Notes: generated from the letters alone by a model not told the origin. A stretch of DNA of 64,000 nucleotides from Candidatus Enterococcus leclercqii (GCF_009933135.1 NZ_MAEH01000009.1:248001-312000); one strand, 5' to 3'; counted from the stretch's first letter, positions 8,861 through 18,598 are shown. Made by a program: numbers and translations.

Positions 8861-8914
8861 ACGTGAGCAGACTTAGAGGATAGCGCTAAGATGATTTTGC
8901 CATACCGCTCACGT
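8861..8914. other. Two-tier hairpin between terminators
   Basis: ACGTGAGC (8861-8868) is the exact complement of GCTCACGT (8907-8914), and inside it CTTAG (8872-8876) pairs with CTAAG (8886-8890). No coding frame is present. It lies between the nitroreductase and tuf terminators, so it may be a small RNA remnant or a site recognised as DNA. Confidence 0.45.
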
Positions 8915-8932
8915 TAAAGAGCTGGATAAAGC

Positions 8933-8965
8933 AAAAAAAGCAGCCGCAATTGCGACTGCTTTTTT
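8933..8965 (-). terminator. tuf terminator
   Basis: On the minus strand AAAAAAGCAG-CGC/GCG-CTGCTTTTTTT forms a compact hairpin centred on AATT and runs into seven Ts. It lies 39 nt after the tuf stop codon and can also act rightwards. Confidence 0.88.
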
Positions 8966-9003
8966 GAGTTCTGATTTGCTCAGATAGTCGTAAGTCTTTC
9001 CAA

Positions 9004-10191
9004 TTAAGCTTGGATAGCTGTTACAACGCCTGAACCAACAGTACGTCCGCCTTCACGGATAGAGAAACGAGTACCGTCTTCGATCGCGATTGGGTGGATC
9101 AATTCAACTTGGATAGTTACGTTATCGCCAGGCATTACCATTTCAGTACCTTCTGGCAATTCAACAACACCGGTTACGTCAGTTGTACGGAAGTAGAACT
9201 GAGGACGGTAGTTAGTGAAGAAAGGAGTGTGACGTCCGCCTTCTTCTTTAGTCAAAACGTAAACTTCTGCAGAGAATTTTGTATGTGGAGTGATTGAACC
9301 TGGTTTAGCCAATACTTGACCACGTTGGATGTCTTCACGAGCCACACCACGCAACAATGCGCCGATGTTGTCGCCTGCTTCAGCGTAATCCAACAATTTA
9401 CGGAACATTTCAACACCAGTTACAGTAGTTTTAGCAGTTTCTTCTGCGATACCAACGATTTCTACTTCGTCGCCGACGCGGACTTGTCCACGTTCAACAC
9501 GACCTGTAGCAACAGTACCACGGCCTGTGATTGAGAATACGTCTTCCACTGGCATCATGAATGGTTTGTCAGTGTCACGAACTGGAGTTGGGATGTATTC
9601 GTCAACTGCAGCCATCAATTCCAAGATTTTTTCTTCGTAGACAGGGTCGCCTTCCAAAGCTTTCAAAGCAGAACCAGCAACAACTGGAGTGTCATCGCCT
9701 GGGAAGTCGTATTCGCTCAACAAGTCGCGAACTTCCATTTCTACCAATTCCAGCAATTCTTCGTCGTCAACCATATCCATTTTGTTCAAGAATACGACGA
9801 TGTAAGGTACACCAACGTTACGAGACAACAGGATGTGTTCACGAGTTTGAGGCATAGGACCATCAGCAGCAGATACTACCAAGATCGCGCCGTCCATTTG
9901 AGCAGCACCAGTGATCATGTTTTTAACGTAGTCCGCGTGTCCTGGGCAGTCCACGTGAGCGTAGTGGCGAGCTTCTGTTTCGTATTCAACGTGAGCAGTT
10001 GAGATAGTGATCCCACGTTCACGCTCTTCAGGAGCACCGTCGATTTGGTCGTAAGCAGATGCTTGAGCCAAACCTTTTTTAGACAAAACTGTAGTGATAG
10101 CAGCAGTCAAAGTTGTTTTACCATGGTCAACGTGTCCGATTGTACCAATGTTTACGTGTGGTTTCGAACGGTCAAATTTTTCTTTAGCCAT
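9004..10191 (-). CDS. tuf: Elongation factor Tu
   Basis: EF-Tu (395 residues) delivers aminoacyl-tRNA to the ribosome with GTP hydrolysis. The GTPase motifs are intact: [14 protein letters not shown] (residues 18-31), [12 protein letters not shown] (about 81-92), NKMD (about 136-139) and SALK (about 174-177). Domains 2 and 3 carry the usual [13 protein letters not shown] and [14 protein letters not shown] stretches. It starts at ATG with AGGAGG. It follows fusA by 162 nt, a gap long enough for its own promoter, and ends at its own terminator. Only one tuf copy lies in this window. Confidence 0.98.
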   Translation of the reverse strand: MAKEKFDRSKPHVNIGTIGHVDHGKTTLTAAITTVLSKKGLAQASAYDQIDGAPEERERGITISTAHVEYETEARHYAHVDCPGHADYVKNMITGAAQMDGAILVVSAADGPMPQTREHILLSRNVGVPYIVVFLNKMDMVDDEELLELVEMEVRDLLSEYDFPGDDTPVVAGSALKALEGDPVYEEKILELMAAVDEYIPTPVRDTDKPFMMPVEDVFSITGRGTVATGRVERGQVRVGDEVEIVGIAEETAKTTVTGVEMFRKLLDYAEAGDNIGALLRGVAREDIQRGQVLAKPGSITPHTKFSAEVYVLTKEEGGRHTPFFTNYRPQFYFRTTDVTGVVELPEGTEMVMPGDNVTIQVELIHPIAIEDGTRFSIREGGRTVGSGVVTAIQA

Positions 10192-10353
10192 TTTAGAATG
10201 TTCCTCCTAAAGTTCAGTTTAGTTTATTTTTTGATAGGTAGGAAGCCGTCAAAACGACTCCCAGCCCTTATCATCGAGTTTATTTTACACGAATCTCTGA
10301 AAAAAACCAGCCTTTTCAGAAGTTCGTATGGAGCATCCTTAGAAGCCACAAGA

Positions 10354-12441
10354 TTATTCAGCTTTACCGCCGTTTTTCTTGATGATTTCTTCTTGGATAG
10401 ATTTCGGTACATCTTCGTAGTGGTCAAATACCATCATGAAGGTACCGCGACCTTGTGTTGCAGAACGCAAAGTTGTTGCGTAACCGAACATTTCAGCCAA
10501 TGGAACGATCGCATTAACGATCTGTGAATTACCATGTGCTTCCATACCTTCGACGCGTCCGCGACGAGCAGTAACGTGGCCCATGATATCGCCAAGATAG
10601 TCTTCTGGAACAGTGATAGTAACTTTCATCATTGGTTCCAAGATTACTGGGTTGGCTTTTTTCGCAGCGGCTTTCAAAGCCATAGAAGCTGCGACACGGA
10701 AGGCAGTTTCATTGGAATCGACATCGTGGTAAGAACCGTCATACAGTTTTGCCTTGATATCTACCAATGGATAGCCGGCCAAGACACCGTTATCCATAGA
10801 TTCTGCCAAACCTTTTTCAACCGCTGGGATGTATTCACGAGGAACCACACCACCGACGATTGCGTTTTCGAATTCGAAGCCTTTACCTTCTTCGTTTGGA
10901 GTGAATTCCACCCAAACGTGACCGTATTGACCTTTACCACCAGACTGACGGACAAATTTACCTTCAGCTTGTGTTACAGGAGCACGGAATGTTTCACGGT
11001 AAGATACTTGAGGCGCACCAACGTTTGCTTCAACTTTGAATTCACGACGCATCCGGTCAACCAAGACATCCAAGTGCAATTCACCCATACCGGAGATAAC
11101 TGTTTCACCAGTTTCAACGTTGGTTTCAACACGGAATGAAGGATCTTCTTCTGCAAGTTTTTGCAGTGCCACACCCATCTTATCTTGGTCAGCTTTTGAT
11201 TTTGGTTCAACGGCTACTTGAATAACCGGATCAGGGAATTCAATAGATTCCAAAATAACCGGAGATTCCAGTGCACACAAGGTGTCACCAGTAGTCGTGT
11301 CTTTCAAACCGACAGCAGCAGCGATATCGCCGGAGTAAACCTTATCGATTTCAGTACGGCTGTTGGCGTGCATTTGCAGGATACGACCGATACGTTCCTT
11401 CTTGTCTTTAGAAGCGTTCAATACGTATGAACCACTTTCAAGGACACCGGAATAAACACGGAAGAAAGTCAGACGACCAACAAACGGGTCAGTCATTACT
11501 TTGAAGGCCAGAGACGCAAATGGTGCTTCGTCATCAGCCGGACGAGTAACTTCTTCGTCAGTTTTTGAGTCGATCCCTTTAATTGCTTCGATATCCAATG
11601 GTGAAGGCAAGTAGTCAAGGACCGCATCCAACATCAATTGAACACCTTTGTTTTTGAAGGCTGAACCAGCCAATACTGGGAAGAAGTCTACGCTGATTGT
11701 TGCTTGACGGATACCCGCTTTCAACTCATCTTGAGTGATTTCTTCGCCTTCCAGATATTTCATCATCAAGTCTTCATCAGTTTCAGCAACTGCTTCTACC
11801 AATTTGTCACGCCATTCTTCAGCGAGTTCTTGATAATCTTCAGGAATTTCAGTTTCTTGGATTTCTGTACCAAGGTCGTTAGTGTAGATTTCAGCTTTCA
11901 TCGTTACCAAGTCAATGATACCAGTGAAGTCATCTTCTGCACCAATCGGCAATTGGATTGGATGAGCGTTAGCGCCCAAACGGTCGTGCAAAGTTTGTAC
12001 TGAATACAAGAAGTCTGCACCGATTTTGTCCATCTTGTTACAGAATACAATACGTGGAACACGGTATTCAGTTGCCTGACGCCAAACTGTTTCAGTTTGA
12101 GGTTCAACCCCTGATTGTGAGTCCAAAACTGTAACTGCACCATCCAATACCCGCAGAGAACGTTGTACTTCGATTGTGAAGTCTACGTGTCCTGGTGTAT
12201 CGATGATGTTTACGCGGTAGCCTTTCCACTGTGCAGTTGTTGCTGCAGAAGTGATGGTAATCCCACGTTCTTGTTCTTGTTCCATCCAGTCCATCTGTGA
12301 AGCACCTTCGTGGGTTTCACCGATTTTATGGATTTTACCGGTATAATACAGGATACGTTCGGTAGTGGTAGTTTTACCAGCATCGACGTGGGCCATGATA
12401 CCGATATTACGAGTTTTTTCTAAGGAAAATTCTCTAGCCAT
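10354..12441 (-). CDS. fusA: Elongation factor G
   Basis: EF-G (695 residues) drives ribosomal translocation. Motifs are canonical: [20 protein letters not shown] (residues 14-33), the [11 protein letters not shown] switch I, DTPGHVDF and [11 protein letters not shown]. Domains III-V follow with FSVETNVE-like and [18 protein letters not shown] segments. It lies 81 nt downstream of rpsG in the str operon. No fusidic-acid resistance change can be called without an alignment. Confidence 0.98.
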   Translation of the reverse strand: MAREFSLEKTRNIGIMAHVDAGKTTTTERILYYTGKIHKIGETHEGASQMDWMEQEQERGITITSAATTAQWKGYRVNIIDTPGHVDFTIEVQRSLRVLDGAVTVLDSQSGVEPQTETVWRQATEYRVPRIVFCNKMDKIGADFLYSVQTLHDRLGANAHPIQLPIGAEDDFTGIIDLVTMKAEIYTNDLGTEIQETEIPEDYQELAEEWRDKLVEAVAETDEDLMMKYLEGEEITQDELKAGIRQATISVDFFPVLAGSAFKNKGVQLMLDAVLDYLPSPLDIEAIKGIDSKTDEEVTRPADDEAPFASLAFKVMTDPFVGRLTFFRVYSGVLESGSYVLNASKDKKERIGRILQMHANSRTEIDKVYSGDIAAAVGLKDTTTGDTLCALESPVILESIEFPDPVIQVAVEPKSKADQDKMGVALQKLAEEDPSFRVETNVETGETVISGMGELHLDVLVDRMRREFKVEANVGAPQVSYRETFRAPVTQAEGKFVRQSGGKGQYGHVWVEFTPNEEGKGFEFENAIVGGVVPREYIPAVEKGLAESMDNGVLAGYPLVDIKAKLYDGSYHDVDSNETAFRVAASMALKAAAKKANPVILEPMMKVTITVPEDYLGDIMGHVTARRGRVEGMEAHGNSQIVNAIVPLAEMFGYATTLRSATQGRGTFMMVFDHYEDVPKSIQEEIIKKNGGKAE

Positions 12442-12522
12442 GCTGCTTTGTACTCCTCTCTGTCGTAGGTCTATCCGGATCAGTAGACTGCTATACGCTC
12501 AATGAAATGAACGCTGCAGATC

Positions 12523-12993
12523 TTACCAACGATAGTGTGCGAACGCACGGTTGGCTTCTGCCATTTTGTGTGTGTCTTCGCGTTTTTTCACAGAGGCACC
12601 AGTGTTGTTGGCAGCATCCATGATTTCTTTAGCCAAACGTTGATCCATAGTGTGTTCGCCACGCAGACGAGCATAGTTCACTAACCAACGCAGACCCAAA
12701 GTCGTACGACGTTCAGGGCGCACTTCAACTGGAACTTGGTAGTTTGACCCACCGACACGGCGAGCTTTTACTTCCAATACAGGCATGATATTTTTCATTG
12801 CTTGTTCGAAAACTTCCAATGGATCATTCCCTGTAGATTCTTTAATATTTTCAAAAGCATCATAGATAATGCTTGCAGCGATTCCGCGTTTTCCGTCAAC
12901 CATGACGCGGTTGATTAAGCGAGTCACTAATTTTGAGTTATAAATAGGATCTGGTAAAACATCACGTTTTGCAACAGGACCTTTACGAGGCAT
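12523..12993 (-). CDS. rpsG: 30S ribosomal protein S7
   Basis: S7 (156 residues) nucleates assembly of the 30S head. The sequence begins [20 protein letters not shown] and has the conserved [20 protein letters not shown] and [20 protein letters not shown] segments, ending [11 protein letters not shown]. Length is normal. It lies 41 nt after rpsL and starts with ATG behind GGAGGAG. Confidence 0.98.
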   Translation of the reverse strand: MPRKGPVAKRDVLPDPIYNSKLVTRLINRVMVDGKRGIAASIIYDAFENIKESTGNDPLEVFEQAMKNIMPVLEVKARRVGGSNYQVPVEVRPERRTTLGLRWLVNYARLRGEHTMDQRLAKEIMDAANNTGASVKKREDTHKMAEANRAFAHYRW

Positions 12994-13034
12994 CCGTAAC
13001 TCCTCCTTTACGATATGTTAGTTTGTTAGTGTTC

Positions 13035-13448
13035 TTATCCTTTAGGACGTTTTGTACCGTATTTAGAACGAGATTGTTTACGATCGTTCACACCGGCAGT
13101 ATCCAACGCACCACGAACGATATGGTAACGTACCCCTGGCAAGTCTTTTACACGGCCCCCGCGCAGCAAGACAACACTGTGTTCTTGCAAGTTGTGGCCG
13201 ATCCCTGGGATATAAGCTGTTACTTCGATCAAGTTCGACAAACGAACACGAGCAAATTTACGTAAAGCTGAGTTTGGTTTTTTCGGTGTCATTGTCCCCA
13301 CACGAGTTGCAACCCCACGCTTTTGAGGTGAGTTCACGTTCGTTTGAGTCTTTTTGAAACTGTTATATCCTTTGTTCAATGCAGGTGAATTTGATTTTTC
13401 AACCTTGGATTTACGAGGTTTCCGTACTAATTGGTTAATTGTAGGCAT
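13035..13448 (-). CDS. rpsL: 30S ribosomal protein S12
   Basis: S12 (137 residues) shapes the decoding centre. The sequence opens [20 protein letters not shown]. The two lysines tied to streptomycin response are wild type: the [11 protein letters not shown] segment and the [13 protein letters not shown] segment. First gene of the str operon; a long GGAAGGAGGAG precedes the ATG. Confidence 0.98.
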   Translation of the reverse strand: MPTINQLVRKPRKSKVEKSNSPALNKGYNSFKKTQTNVNSPQKRGVATRVGTMTPKKPNSALRKFARVRLSNLIEVTAYIPGIGHNLQEHSVVLLRGGRVKDLPGVRYHIVRGALDTAGVNDRKQSRSKYGTKRPKG

Positions 13449-13608
13449 CCCCTAATCTCCTCCTTCCTTGATTCGCTTTCTAGTTCCACACATCCAGGTG
13501 GTTCTTTTTTTGCGATAAAAAATAATGCATTACTGCATCCTTATCAGGTGTGCGATCTGTCAGTCAGCACGTCCCGTAAGAGAGACCTGTACACAAAGCA
13601 CCTTTGAT

Positions 13609-13637
13609 AGAATATCATGGCTAAATGCCAGTGTCAA
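13609..13637 (-). promoter_or_regulatory. str operon promoter
   Basis: On the minus strand TTGACA (13637-13632) and TATTCT (13614-13609) are 17 nt apart. The leader of about 150 nt to rpsL contains CAGGT/ACCTG enclosing GTGC/GCAC, a possible regulatory hairpin. The rest of the 465-nt gap up to rpiA holds a TATAAT at 13726-13731 with a weak -35, which may serve rpiA. Confidence 0.85.
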
Positions 13638-13913
13638 CCCTCAGACTGTTTAAATTTGGTGCGGCAAGTCAACAATTTCTTTTTTTCAACTGATTCGCAG
13701 TACTCATCTGAAATGATTGCTACATTATAATAGATACAATTTCTGTTCGTTGCAGCTGTTTTCGGAAGGGCCTGTCAGATTTCAGTTATCTATACTATAA
13801 AGGGAGAAACACTACCATTTCATAACAAAACCCATTACAATAAAGCCGAAACGGTAGATTTCTTTTCTCTTTGAAGATCGAAGGCTGCTGAAACTAATGA
13901 TGAGGTGACGAAG

Positions 13914-14594
13914 ATGAATTTGAAGCAACTGGTAGGAGTCGAATCTGCAAAATTTATCAAAGACGATATGATTGTCGGATTGGGGACCGGATCGACAGCC
14001 TACTATATGGTAGAAGAAGTCGCACGGAAAATCAAAGAGGAAGGCCTAAAGATCACTGGGGTTACTACCTCCAACGCAACTGAAATCCATGCCCGAAAAC
14101 TTGGTATTCCCCTGCGCAGCATCGACGAAGTCCCTTATGTGGATCTGACAATCGACGGTGCTGACGAAATCAGCAAAGACTTTCAAGGTATCAAAGGTGG
14201 CGGTGCTGCCCTTCTTTACGAGAAAATCGTCGCCACTTACTCCAAAGAAGTCATCTGGATTGTGGACTCATCCAAAATGGTAGAGACTCTGGGCGCCTTT
14301 CCGCTGCCAGTCGAAGTCATTCGCTTTGGCAGTCAGCAGGTCTTCAACCGCTTTCAAGAAAAAGGCTACCGACCTGTGATTCGTAAAAATACTGACGGCG
14401 AGTACCTTCGAACAGACAGCAACAATCTGATCATCGACTTGCACTTGCAAACTATACCAAATCCCGAACAATTGGCCGCAGAACTCACAAAAATGGTAGG
14501 CGTCGTAGAACACGGCTTGTTTTTAAATATGGTTAAGCGTGTTATTGTAGGATACGAAAACGGGCCGCAAATCCTTGAGAATCCTCAACTTTGA
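13914..14594 (+). CDS. rpiA: Ribose-5-phosphate isomerase A
   Basis: RpiA (226 residues) interconverts ribose 5-phosphate and ribulose 5-phosphate in the pentose phosphate pathway. Signature motifs are present: [18 protein letters not shown] (residues 23-40), the catalytic [14 protein letters not shown] (about 79-92), [14 protein letters not shown] (about 94-107) and the phosphate-binding [21 protein letters not shown] at 13905 is also in frame, but the ATG at 13914 has GAGGTG six bases upstream and gives the usual length. In this window it feeds or drains ribose 5-phosphate made by the nucleoside pathway at 44-56 kb. Confidence 0.95.
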   Translation: MNLKQLVGVESAKFIKDDMIVGLGTGSTAYYMVEEVARKIKEEGLKITGVTTSNATEIHARKLGIPLRSIDEVPYVDLTIDGADEISKDFQGIKGGGAALLYEKIVATYSKEVIWIVDSSKMVETLGAFPLPVEVIRFGSQQVFNRFQEKGYRPVIRKNTDGEYLRTDSNNLIIDLHLQTIPNPEQLAAELTKMVGVVEHGLFLNMVKRVIVGYENGPQILENPQL

Positions 14595-14735
14595 TACTTT
14601 TTTCACATGTGCCAATTGTCGACTTTTGTTCATATTACGTCAATTTAATAATTTCAAATGAAAAAAATGGTATCATTTCTGTATGTTTTGTGCTAAATTT
14701 TTGTTAATAACCTAAATGGACAGAGAGGAATACCG

Positions 14736-15323
14736 ATGAAAAAGATTGGATATGTACGGACGACGATTACGGACAATGATTACCTCTGCCAACAGGGACA
14801 GTTGACAGACTTTGGTTGCGATGAGATTTTTTTTGATTCCTTCGACAAGACCGACTGCCCGTTGCAGCCAGGAGAACTAGATACCGTCGTGGCTCAAATG
14901 CAACCAGAAGACACTCTGGTTGTGACCGACCTGTCACGTTTGGGACGCTCCACTCGGCAATTGACAGATCTCACTGGCCTGTTGGCAGCCCGCAACATCC
15001 ACTTAGTGAGTTTGGCAGAAGGCATCGATACTCGCGAACCTTCAGGCAAATTTTACTTTAAATTGATGGATGGCCTGGCGGAGATGGAAAGCGTTTTGAT
15101 CAAGGAACGGACCCTTGTAGGCTTAAACAACGCTCGTAAAAAAGGCAAAATTGGCGGTCGCCCTAAGATTGACCCTAAAGTTGTCCGACGCATTCGCCAA
15201 CTGTATTTTGAAAAGAAAGAAACGATTCAGTACATTTCTTCCAAGTGTGGTGTTTCTGTCGGCACCTGCTACAAATACATCAACCTGCCGGAAGAAGATG
15301 TTGCTAAAATTTTGACCAAATAG
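14736..15323 (+). CDS. Serine-recombinase-family protein with altered active site
   Basis: The 195-residue protein has the resolvase/invertase layout: N-terminal catalytic fold, long E-helix, and a C-terminal helix-turn-helix (GGRPKIDPKVVRRIRQLYFE, then IQYISSKCGVSVGTCYKYI). It keeps R8, the SRLGRS motif (R68, R71) and E118. However, the nucleophile position of the family (Ser10 in R-V-S-T) reads R-T-T-I with Thr10, and the active-site Arg after the conserved Glu is Ser119. It may therefore be a poor or inactive recombinase now used as a DNA-binding protein. It is a single gene with its own terminator, not flanked by transposon features. Confidence 0.85.
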   Translation: MKKIGYVRTTITDNDYLCQQGQLTDFGCDEIFFDSFDKTDCPLQPGELDTVVAQMQPEDTLVVTDLSRLGRSTRQLTDLTGLLAARNIHLVSLAEGIDTREPSGKFYFKLMDGLAEMESVLIKERTLVGLNNARKKGKIGGRPKIDPKVVRRIRQLYFEKKETIQYISSKCGVSVGTCYKYINLPEEDVAKILTK

Positions 15324-15327
15324 TCGT

Positions 15328-15357
15328 AAAGTCCTGGAGCTGACTCCGGGACTTTTT
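15328..15357 (+). terminator. Terminator after the recombinase-like gene
   Basis: AAAGTCC-TGGAG pairs with CTCC-GGGACTTT around CTGA and ends in five Ts, 5 nt after the stop codon. Confidence 0.9.
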
Positions 15358-15697
15358 CATTTTTGAAGATACGCCTTACTGCCACAACATAGTCTTCGTC
15401 AAACAACCATAAACTATTGAGACTATAATCAGAGTCTAGTTACTTGCAACAGCTGTTTTGTATTTTGACAAGATCTATCTTGTAAATAAAAAGCCGATTT
15501 TCAGTCGCTTTTTCGCAGAGTACGCCTCGTTTTATCCGGCTGTTTCAAACACTTGCATCTTGGGCATTTTTCAAAAGGATTCCCGCTTTTGTCAGCGACT
15601 TTTTTCTTTGTAACAATGGAAAAATACTGGAAAACATTGTACAATAAACAAGAAATTGAAAATTTCAGAAATCTGAAACCACAAAGGAGAGTTTTAC
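15358..15697. promoter_or_regulatory. gpmA upstream region with inverted repeats
   Basis: No gene is seen in these 340 nt. A TTGACA at 15465-15470 overlaps a perfect 7-bp inverted repeat ACAAGAT-CT-ATCTTGT (15468-15483), which looks like an operator on a -35 box. Further right ACAATG and CATTGT bracket an A-rich stretch shortly before a possible -10 TACAAT, about 50 nt before gpmA. Two promoters for gpmA are possible; none has an ideal spacing. Confidence 0.45.
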
Positions 15698-16384
15698 ATG
15701 CCAAAATTAGTTTTCTCTCGTCACGGTTTAAGCGAATGGAACGCTTTGAACCAATTCACCGGTTGGGTCGACGTTGATCTGGCTCCAGAAGGTGTGGAAG
15801 AAGCCAAAGAAGGCGGCCGTAAAATCAAAGAAGCGGGCATCGAATTCGATGTTGCCTACACTTCTGTCTTGAAACGTGCCATCAAAACTTGTAACTACAT
15901 CTTGGAAGAATCTGACCAATTGTGGGTACCAACTGTTAAATCTTGGCGCTTAAACGAACGTCATTACGGCGCTCTGCAAGGGTTGAACAAAAAAGAAACT
16001 GCTGAAAAATACGGCGACGAACAAGTACACATTTGGCGTCGTTCTTATGACACATTGCCTCCATTGTTGAGTGTTGACGACGAAGGTTCTGCAGCAAAAG
16101 ACCGTCGTTACGCTGACTTGGATCCTCGTGATATCCCTGGCGGCGAAAACCTGAAAGTAACTTTGGAACGAGCACTGCCTTTCTGGCAAGATGAAATCGC
16201 TCCGGCTTTGCGGGACAACAAAACTGTTCTGGTTGCTGCACACGGCAATTCACTGCGGGCATTGGCTAAACACATCGAAGGTATCTCCGACGACGATATC
16301 ATGGACTTGGAAATTCCTACCGGCCAACCATTGGTCTACGAATTGAACGACGATTTGACTGTAGCTAAAAAATACTACTTGTAA
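15698..16384 (+). CDS. gpmA: 2,3-bisphosphoglycerate-dependent phosphoglycerate mutase
   Basis: GpmA (228 residues) converts 3-phosphoglycerate to 2-phosphoglycerate in glycolysis. The phosphohistidine motif is at the start ([11 protein letters not shown], residues 5-15), followed by the conserved [27 protein letters not shown] and [15 protein letters not shown] stretches and the second catalytic histidine in [19 protein letters not shown] preceded by AAAGGAGAG. It is monocistronic and ends at the hairpin at 16415-16443. Confidence 0.97.
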   Translation: MPKLVFSRHGLSEWNALNQFTGWVDVDLAPEGVEEAKEGGRKIKEAGIEFDVAYTSVLKRAIKTCNYILEESDQLWVPTVKSWRLNERHYGALQGLNKKETAEKYGDEQVHIWRRSYDTLPPLLSVDDEGSAAKDRRYADLDPRDIPGGENLKVTLERALPFWQDEIAPALRDNKTVLVAAHGNSLRALAKHIEGISDDDIMDLEIPTGQPLVYELNDDLTVAKKYYL

Positions 16385-16414
16385 GATCCGTCCACAATCC
16401 CACACAGCTTTACC

Positions 16415-16443
16415 GAAACCAGTCATTGCGACTGGTTTCTTTT
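16415..16443 (+). terminator. gpmA terminator
   Basis: GAAACCAGT pairs with ACTGGTTTC across CATTGCG and is followed by TTTT. It lies about 30 nt after the gpmA stop. Confidence 0.85.
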
Positions 16444-16454
16444 AGCAACAAAAA

Positions 16455-16468
16455 AGAAATCGTTTACA
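16455..16468 (+). promoter_or_regulatory. Possible CcpA (cre) site
   Basis: AGAAATCGTTTACA differs at one position from the cre consensus TGWAANCGNTNWCA. It sits 20 nt before the SGNH hydrolase start, where CcpA binding would block transcription. This is a motif match only. Confidence 0.35.
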
Positions 16469-16487
16469 ACTTTTGTGAGGTGAAACA

Positions 16488-17129
16488 ATGGAACTTCGTA
16501 AAAATGACCGACTCTTGTTTTTAGGAGACAGCGTTACAGATTGCGACCGGGATCGCACAAACCCCACCGACTTAGGTAAAGGTTATGTCTTGATGACTGC
16601 CGGCATATTGGCCGCTCGTCATCCGGAGGCACAGCTCACTTTCTTGAATCGCGGCATCGGTGGCAATAAAATTCAAGATGTCTTAAATCGGCTAGATGAA
16701 GACTGCCTGTCCCTACAACCAGATATTTTGATCTTCATGATTGGTATCAACGACACTTGGCACAATGTCGGTGGCCCTGAATTTGGTAAAGTTGCTGCAG
16801 CAGAAGCCTTTGAAAAAAGCTATCGGGAATTTTTAAACCGAGTAACCGCAGCTGGAATCAAACGAATCTTGTTGCTGGAACCCTTTGTCCTACCTTTTCC
16901 CGAAGACCGGCAGTCGTGGCGCAGTGATCTTGATCCTAAAATTCAAATTCTGCGCAACCTGGCCTCTGAATTTCGTTGTGAACTGCTCTGCTTGGATGGT
17001 CGCTTGAACGAGACAGCTGCCATCACCGGACCACAATATCTGACAGGTATCGACGGCGTCCACCCAACAGCAGCCGGACATGGTGTGATTGCAGGGGTAG
17101 TTTCTGAGAAATTTCGTTATCATTCTTGA
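16488..17129 (+). CDS. SGNH/GDSL-family esterase
   Basis: The 213-residue cytosolic protein has all four SGNH blocks: the nucleophile in LLFLGDSVTDCDRD (residues 9-22), Gly in NRGIGGNKIQDV (about 53-64), Asn in FMIGINDTWHNV (about 82-93) and the Asp-His pair in GIDGVHPTAAGH near residue 190. It has no signal peptide. Relatives remove acetyl or other acyl groups from sugars; the substrate is not readable. A GTGAGGTG ribosome site precedes the ATG and a possible cre site lies just upstream, suggesting use under carbon limitation. Confidence 0.88.
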   Translation: MELRKNDRLLFLGDSVTDCDRDRTNPTDLGKGYVLMTAGILAARHPEAQLTFLNRGIGGNKIQDVLNRLDEDCLSLQPDILIFMIGINDTWHNVGGPEFGKVAAAEAFEKSYREFLNRVTAAGIKRILLLEPFVLPFPEDRQSWRSDLDPKIQILRNLASEFRCELLCLDGRLNETAAITGPQYLTGIDGVHPTAAGHGVIAGVVSEKFRYHS

Positions 17130-17146
17130 TAGAGCCACTGCTCAAT

Positions 17147-17197
17147 AAAAAAGACCTTCAAATTGGGATTTTCATCCACTTTTGAAGGTCTTTTTTT
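17147..17197. terminator. Bidirectional terminator between convergent hydrolase genes
   Basis: AAAAAGACCTTCAAA pairs with TTTGAAGGTCTTTTT, with A- and T-runs on opposite sides. It serves the SGNH gene rightwards and the alpha/beta hydrolase gene leftwards. Confidence 0.92.
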
Positions 17198-17208
17198 AAC
17201 GTTGCTTA

Positions 17209-18219
17209 TCAAGAGCCAAGTTGTGCCAGCAAGAATGCCAACGTCTCCTCATAACATCGTTTGGCTTCGGCAGTCTGATAGTTAAACTGATATTCATGGG
17301 TCACTTCTTTTTCCACTTGATCAAAAAACAGACCTTGAGCGGGCACATTCAATTTCTTCAAGCGTTTCACCAAAGCAATCCCCTGATTTTGAAAGGAAAA
17401 AGCATTGCCATCTGTCACATAGGCTGGCGGAAAGTCGGTTGTCAATTGCTTTACCAGGCTAGCTTGGCGCAACAGTGGACTATTTTGCCAATTCTTAGTA
17501 CCAATTAGCGACCACGCCACTGTCCTAACGAAAAATTTCATAAACAAACTATCTGACTGCTGCGTAGCCATCTGTTGAAGATCCACTGGCCCACAATAAG
17601 AGATTACACCTTTGAGCACCTTTGGCGACAATTGCTGCGAGATTCCCACCTCGTTTGCATATTTTTGGTTTGTTTGAGTCGCTGTATATTGTAAAGCAAT
17701 TTGTGCCCCTGCGCTGTCCCCTCCAAAAAACAAACGCTTCAAATCCAGTCCTTGATCATGATTTTTCAAGTCAGCAATCAATTCCTCGGTCTGGATCACC
17801 TGCCCCGGATATTGTAAATCGGGAGCCGTTTGATAGTTCATCGCTACCACCGCAATCTGTGCATCTGCTGCAATACGGGTAGCAAATTCTTTGACACCCT
17901 CTTTACTCCCAGCAACGTACCCACCACCATGGACCCAGACCAAAACAGGTATTTTCTTTCCTTTTTGTGCTTTAGGAAAATAGAGATCATAGTTAGCCTT
18001 ACTATACTGAGATTGATAGCCAATATCACGTTTCACTTCTACCTGAGGCTTAGCTTTCTCATAGGTAGCTGCATCCATAATCTCTATCGGACCATTGAAC
18101 AAGTGCCCAATCACCATTGCTCCCGGCCGTGGCGAAAGCTGAAACACAAGGACTATCAGTAGGAGTATTCCAATAATCGTTCCCAGTACACTTAGTAAGA
18201 TTTTCTGCCATTTTCTCAT
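17209..18219 (-). CDS. Membrane-anchored alpha/beta hydrolase, HSL type
   Basis: The 336-residue protein begins with a positive stretch and one hydrophobic helix (LLSVLGTIIGILLLIVLVF, about 8-26), so it is probably anchored with its catalytic domain outside. The hydrolase domain has the oxyanion motif VLVWVHGGGYVAGSKEG (about 92-108) and the nucleophile elbow FFGGDSAGAQIALQY (about 164-178). A late histidine in EKEVTHEYQFNY likely completes the triad. This matches the hormone-sensitive-lipase family of carboxylesterases. It is a single gene with an extended -10 promoter. Confidence 0.87.
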   Translation of the reverse strand: MRKWQKILLSVLGTIIGILLLIVLVFQLSPRPGAMVIGHLFNGPIEIMDAATYEKAKPQVEVKRDIGYQSQYSKANYDLYFPKAQKGKKIPVLVWVHGGGYVAGSKEGVKEFATRIAADAQIAVVAMNYQTAPDLQYPGQVIQTEELIADLKNHDQGLDLKRLFFGGDSAGAQIALQYTATQTNQKYANEVGISQQLSPKVLKGVISYCGPVDLQQMATQQSDSLFMKFFVRTVAWSLIGTKNWQNSPLLRQASLVKQLTTDFPPAYVTDGNAFSFQNQGIALVKRLKKLNVPAQGLFFDQVEKEVTHEYQFNYQTAEAKRCYEETLAFLLAQLGS

Positions 18220-18254
18220 AATTAACCGCCTTTATCTGATAATGTAGGTGTCCC

Positions 18255-18263
18255 ATTATACCA
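18255..18263 (-). promoter_or_regulatory. Extended -10 promoter of the alpha/beta hydrolase gene
   Basis: On the minus strand TGGTATAAT gives a perfect TATAAT with the TGn extension about 35 nt before the start codon. No good -35 is present, as is common for extended -10 promoters. Confidence 0.6.
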
Positions 18264-18344
18264 CTATTCAATGACTGGGCTAGATGCCTGTACCTTTCAC
18301 TTTTACTTTTCTTGATTACTAGACGCTGCCTACTAACCTGTTTT

Positions 18345-18420
18345 GGTCAATAAAAAAAGCACCTTCCAACTGAATGGAAAGTGCTTGAAATCGTTGACGT
18401 AACAACGATTAACGTTTTGA
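18345..18420 (-). repeat. Left attachment site: old rpsI terminator and stop region
   Basis: The hairpin AGCAC-TTCCA/TGGAA-GTGCT and the following bases match, in order, the sequence just after the intact rpsI gene at 29444-29520. It ends in GATTAACGTTTTGA (18407-18420), the last codons and stop of rpsI on the minus strand. The same 14 bases recur at 25693-25706. This is therefore the displaced chromosomal end of rpsI and the left junction of the first island. Confidence 0.8.
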
Positions 18421-18455
18421 AAAGAGAAAAATGTAATAATTATGAATCTCAATCC

Positions 18456-18527
18456 ATAGGAATCCTTTTATATAAAGGTTTCAGTAGTATGCATCCTACA
18501 TCCAAATTGATAAAAAAGGATTCCTAT
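18456..18527. repeat. Perfect 14-bp inverted repeat inside the left island end
   Basis: ATAGGAATCCTTTT (18456-18469) is the exact reverse complement of AAAAGGATTCCTAT (18514-18527). It lies 35 nt inside the attachment site and could be an excisionase or integrase site, or a terminator for outward transcription. Confidence 0.7.
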
Positions 18528-18536
18528 AGGCAGTAG

Positions 18537-18555
18537 TTGAACCAATTTGAACCAA
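18537..18555 (+). repeat. Paired TTGAACCAA repeats, left end
   Basis: Two copies of TTGAACCAA start at 18537 and 18547, 10 bp apart. The same pair with the same period lies at 25640-25658, just after the integrase gene. Repeats with this placement are typical arm-type binding sites of tyrosine integrases. Confidence 0.75.
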
Positions 18556-18598
18556 GATAGATGATAGTTGAATACAATTTCTGTTAGTAAATCTTGAT

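Noticed and set aside
14736-15323. Serine-recombinase-like gene as part of a transposon
   Set aside because: No terminal repeats, transposase or cargo surround it, base composition matches the core genome, and it has its own terminator.
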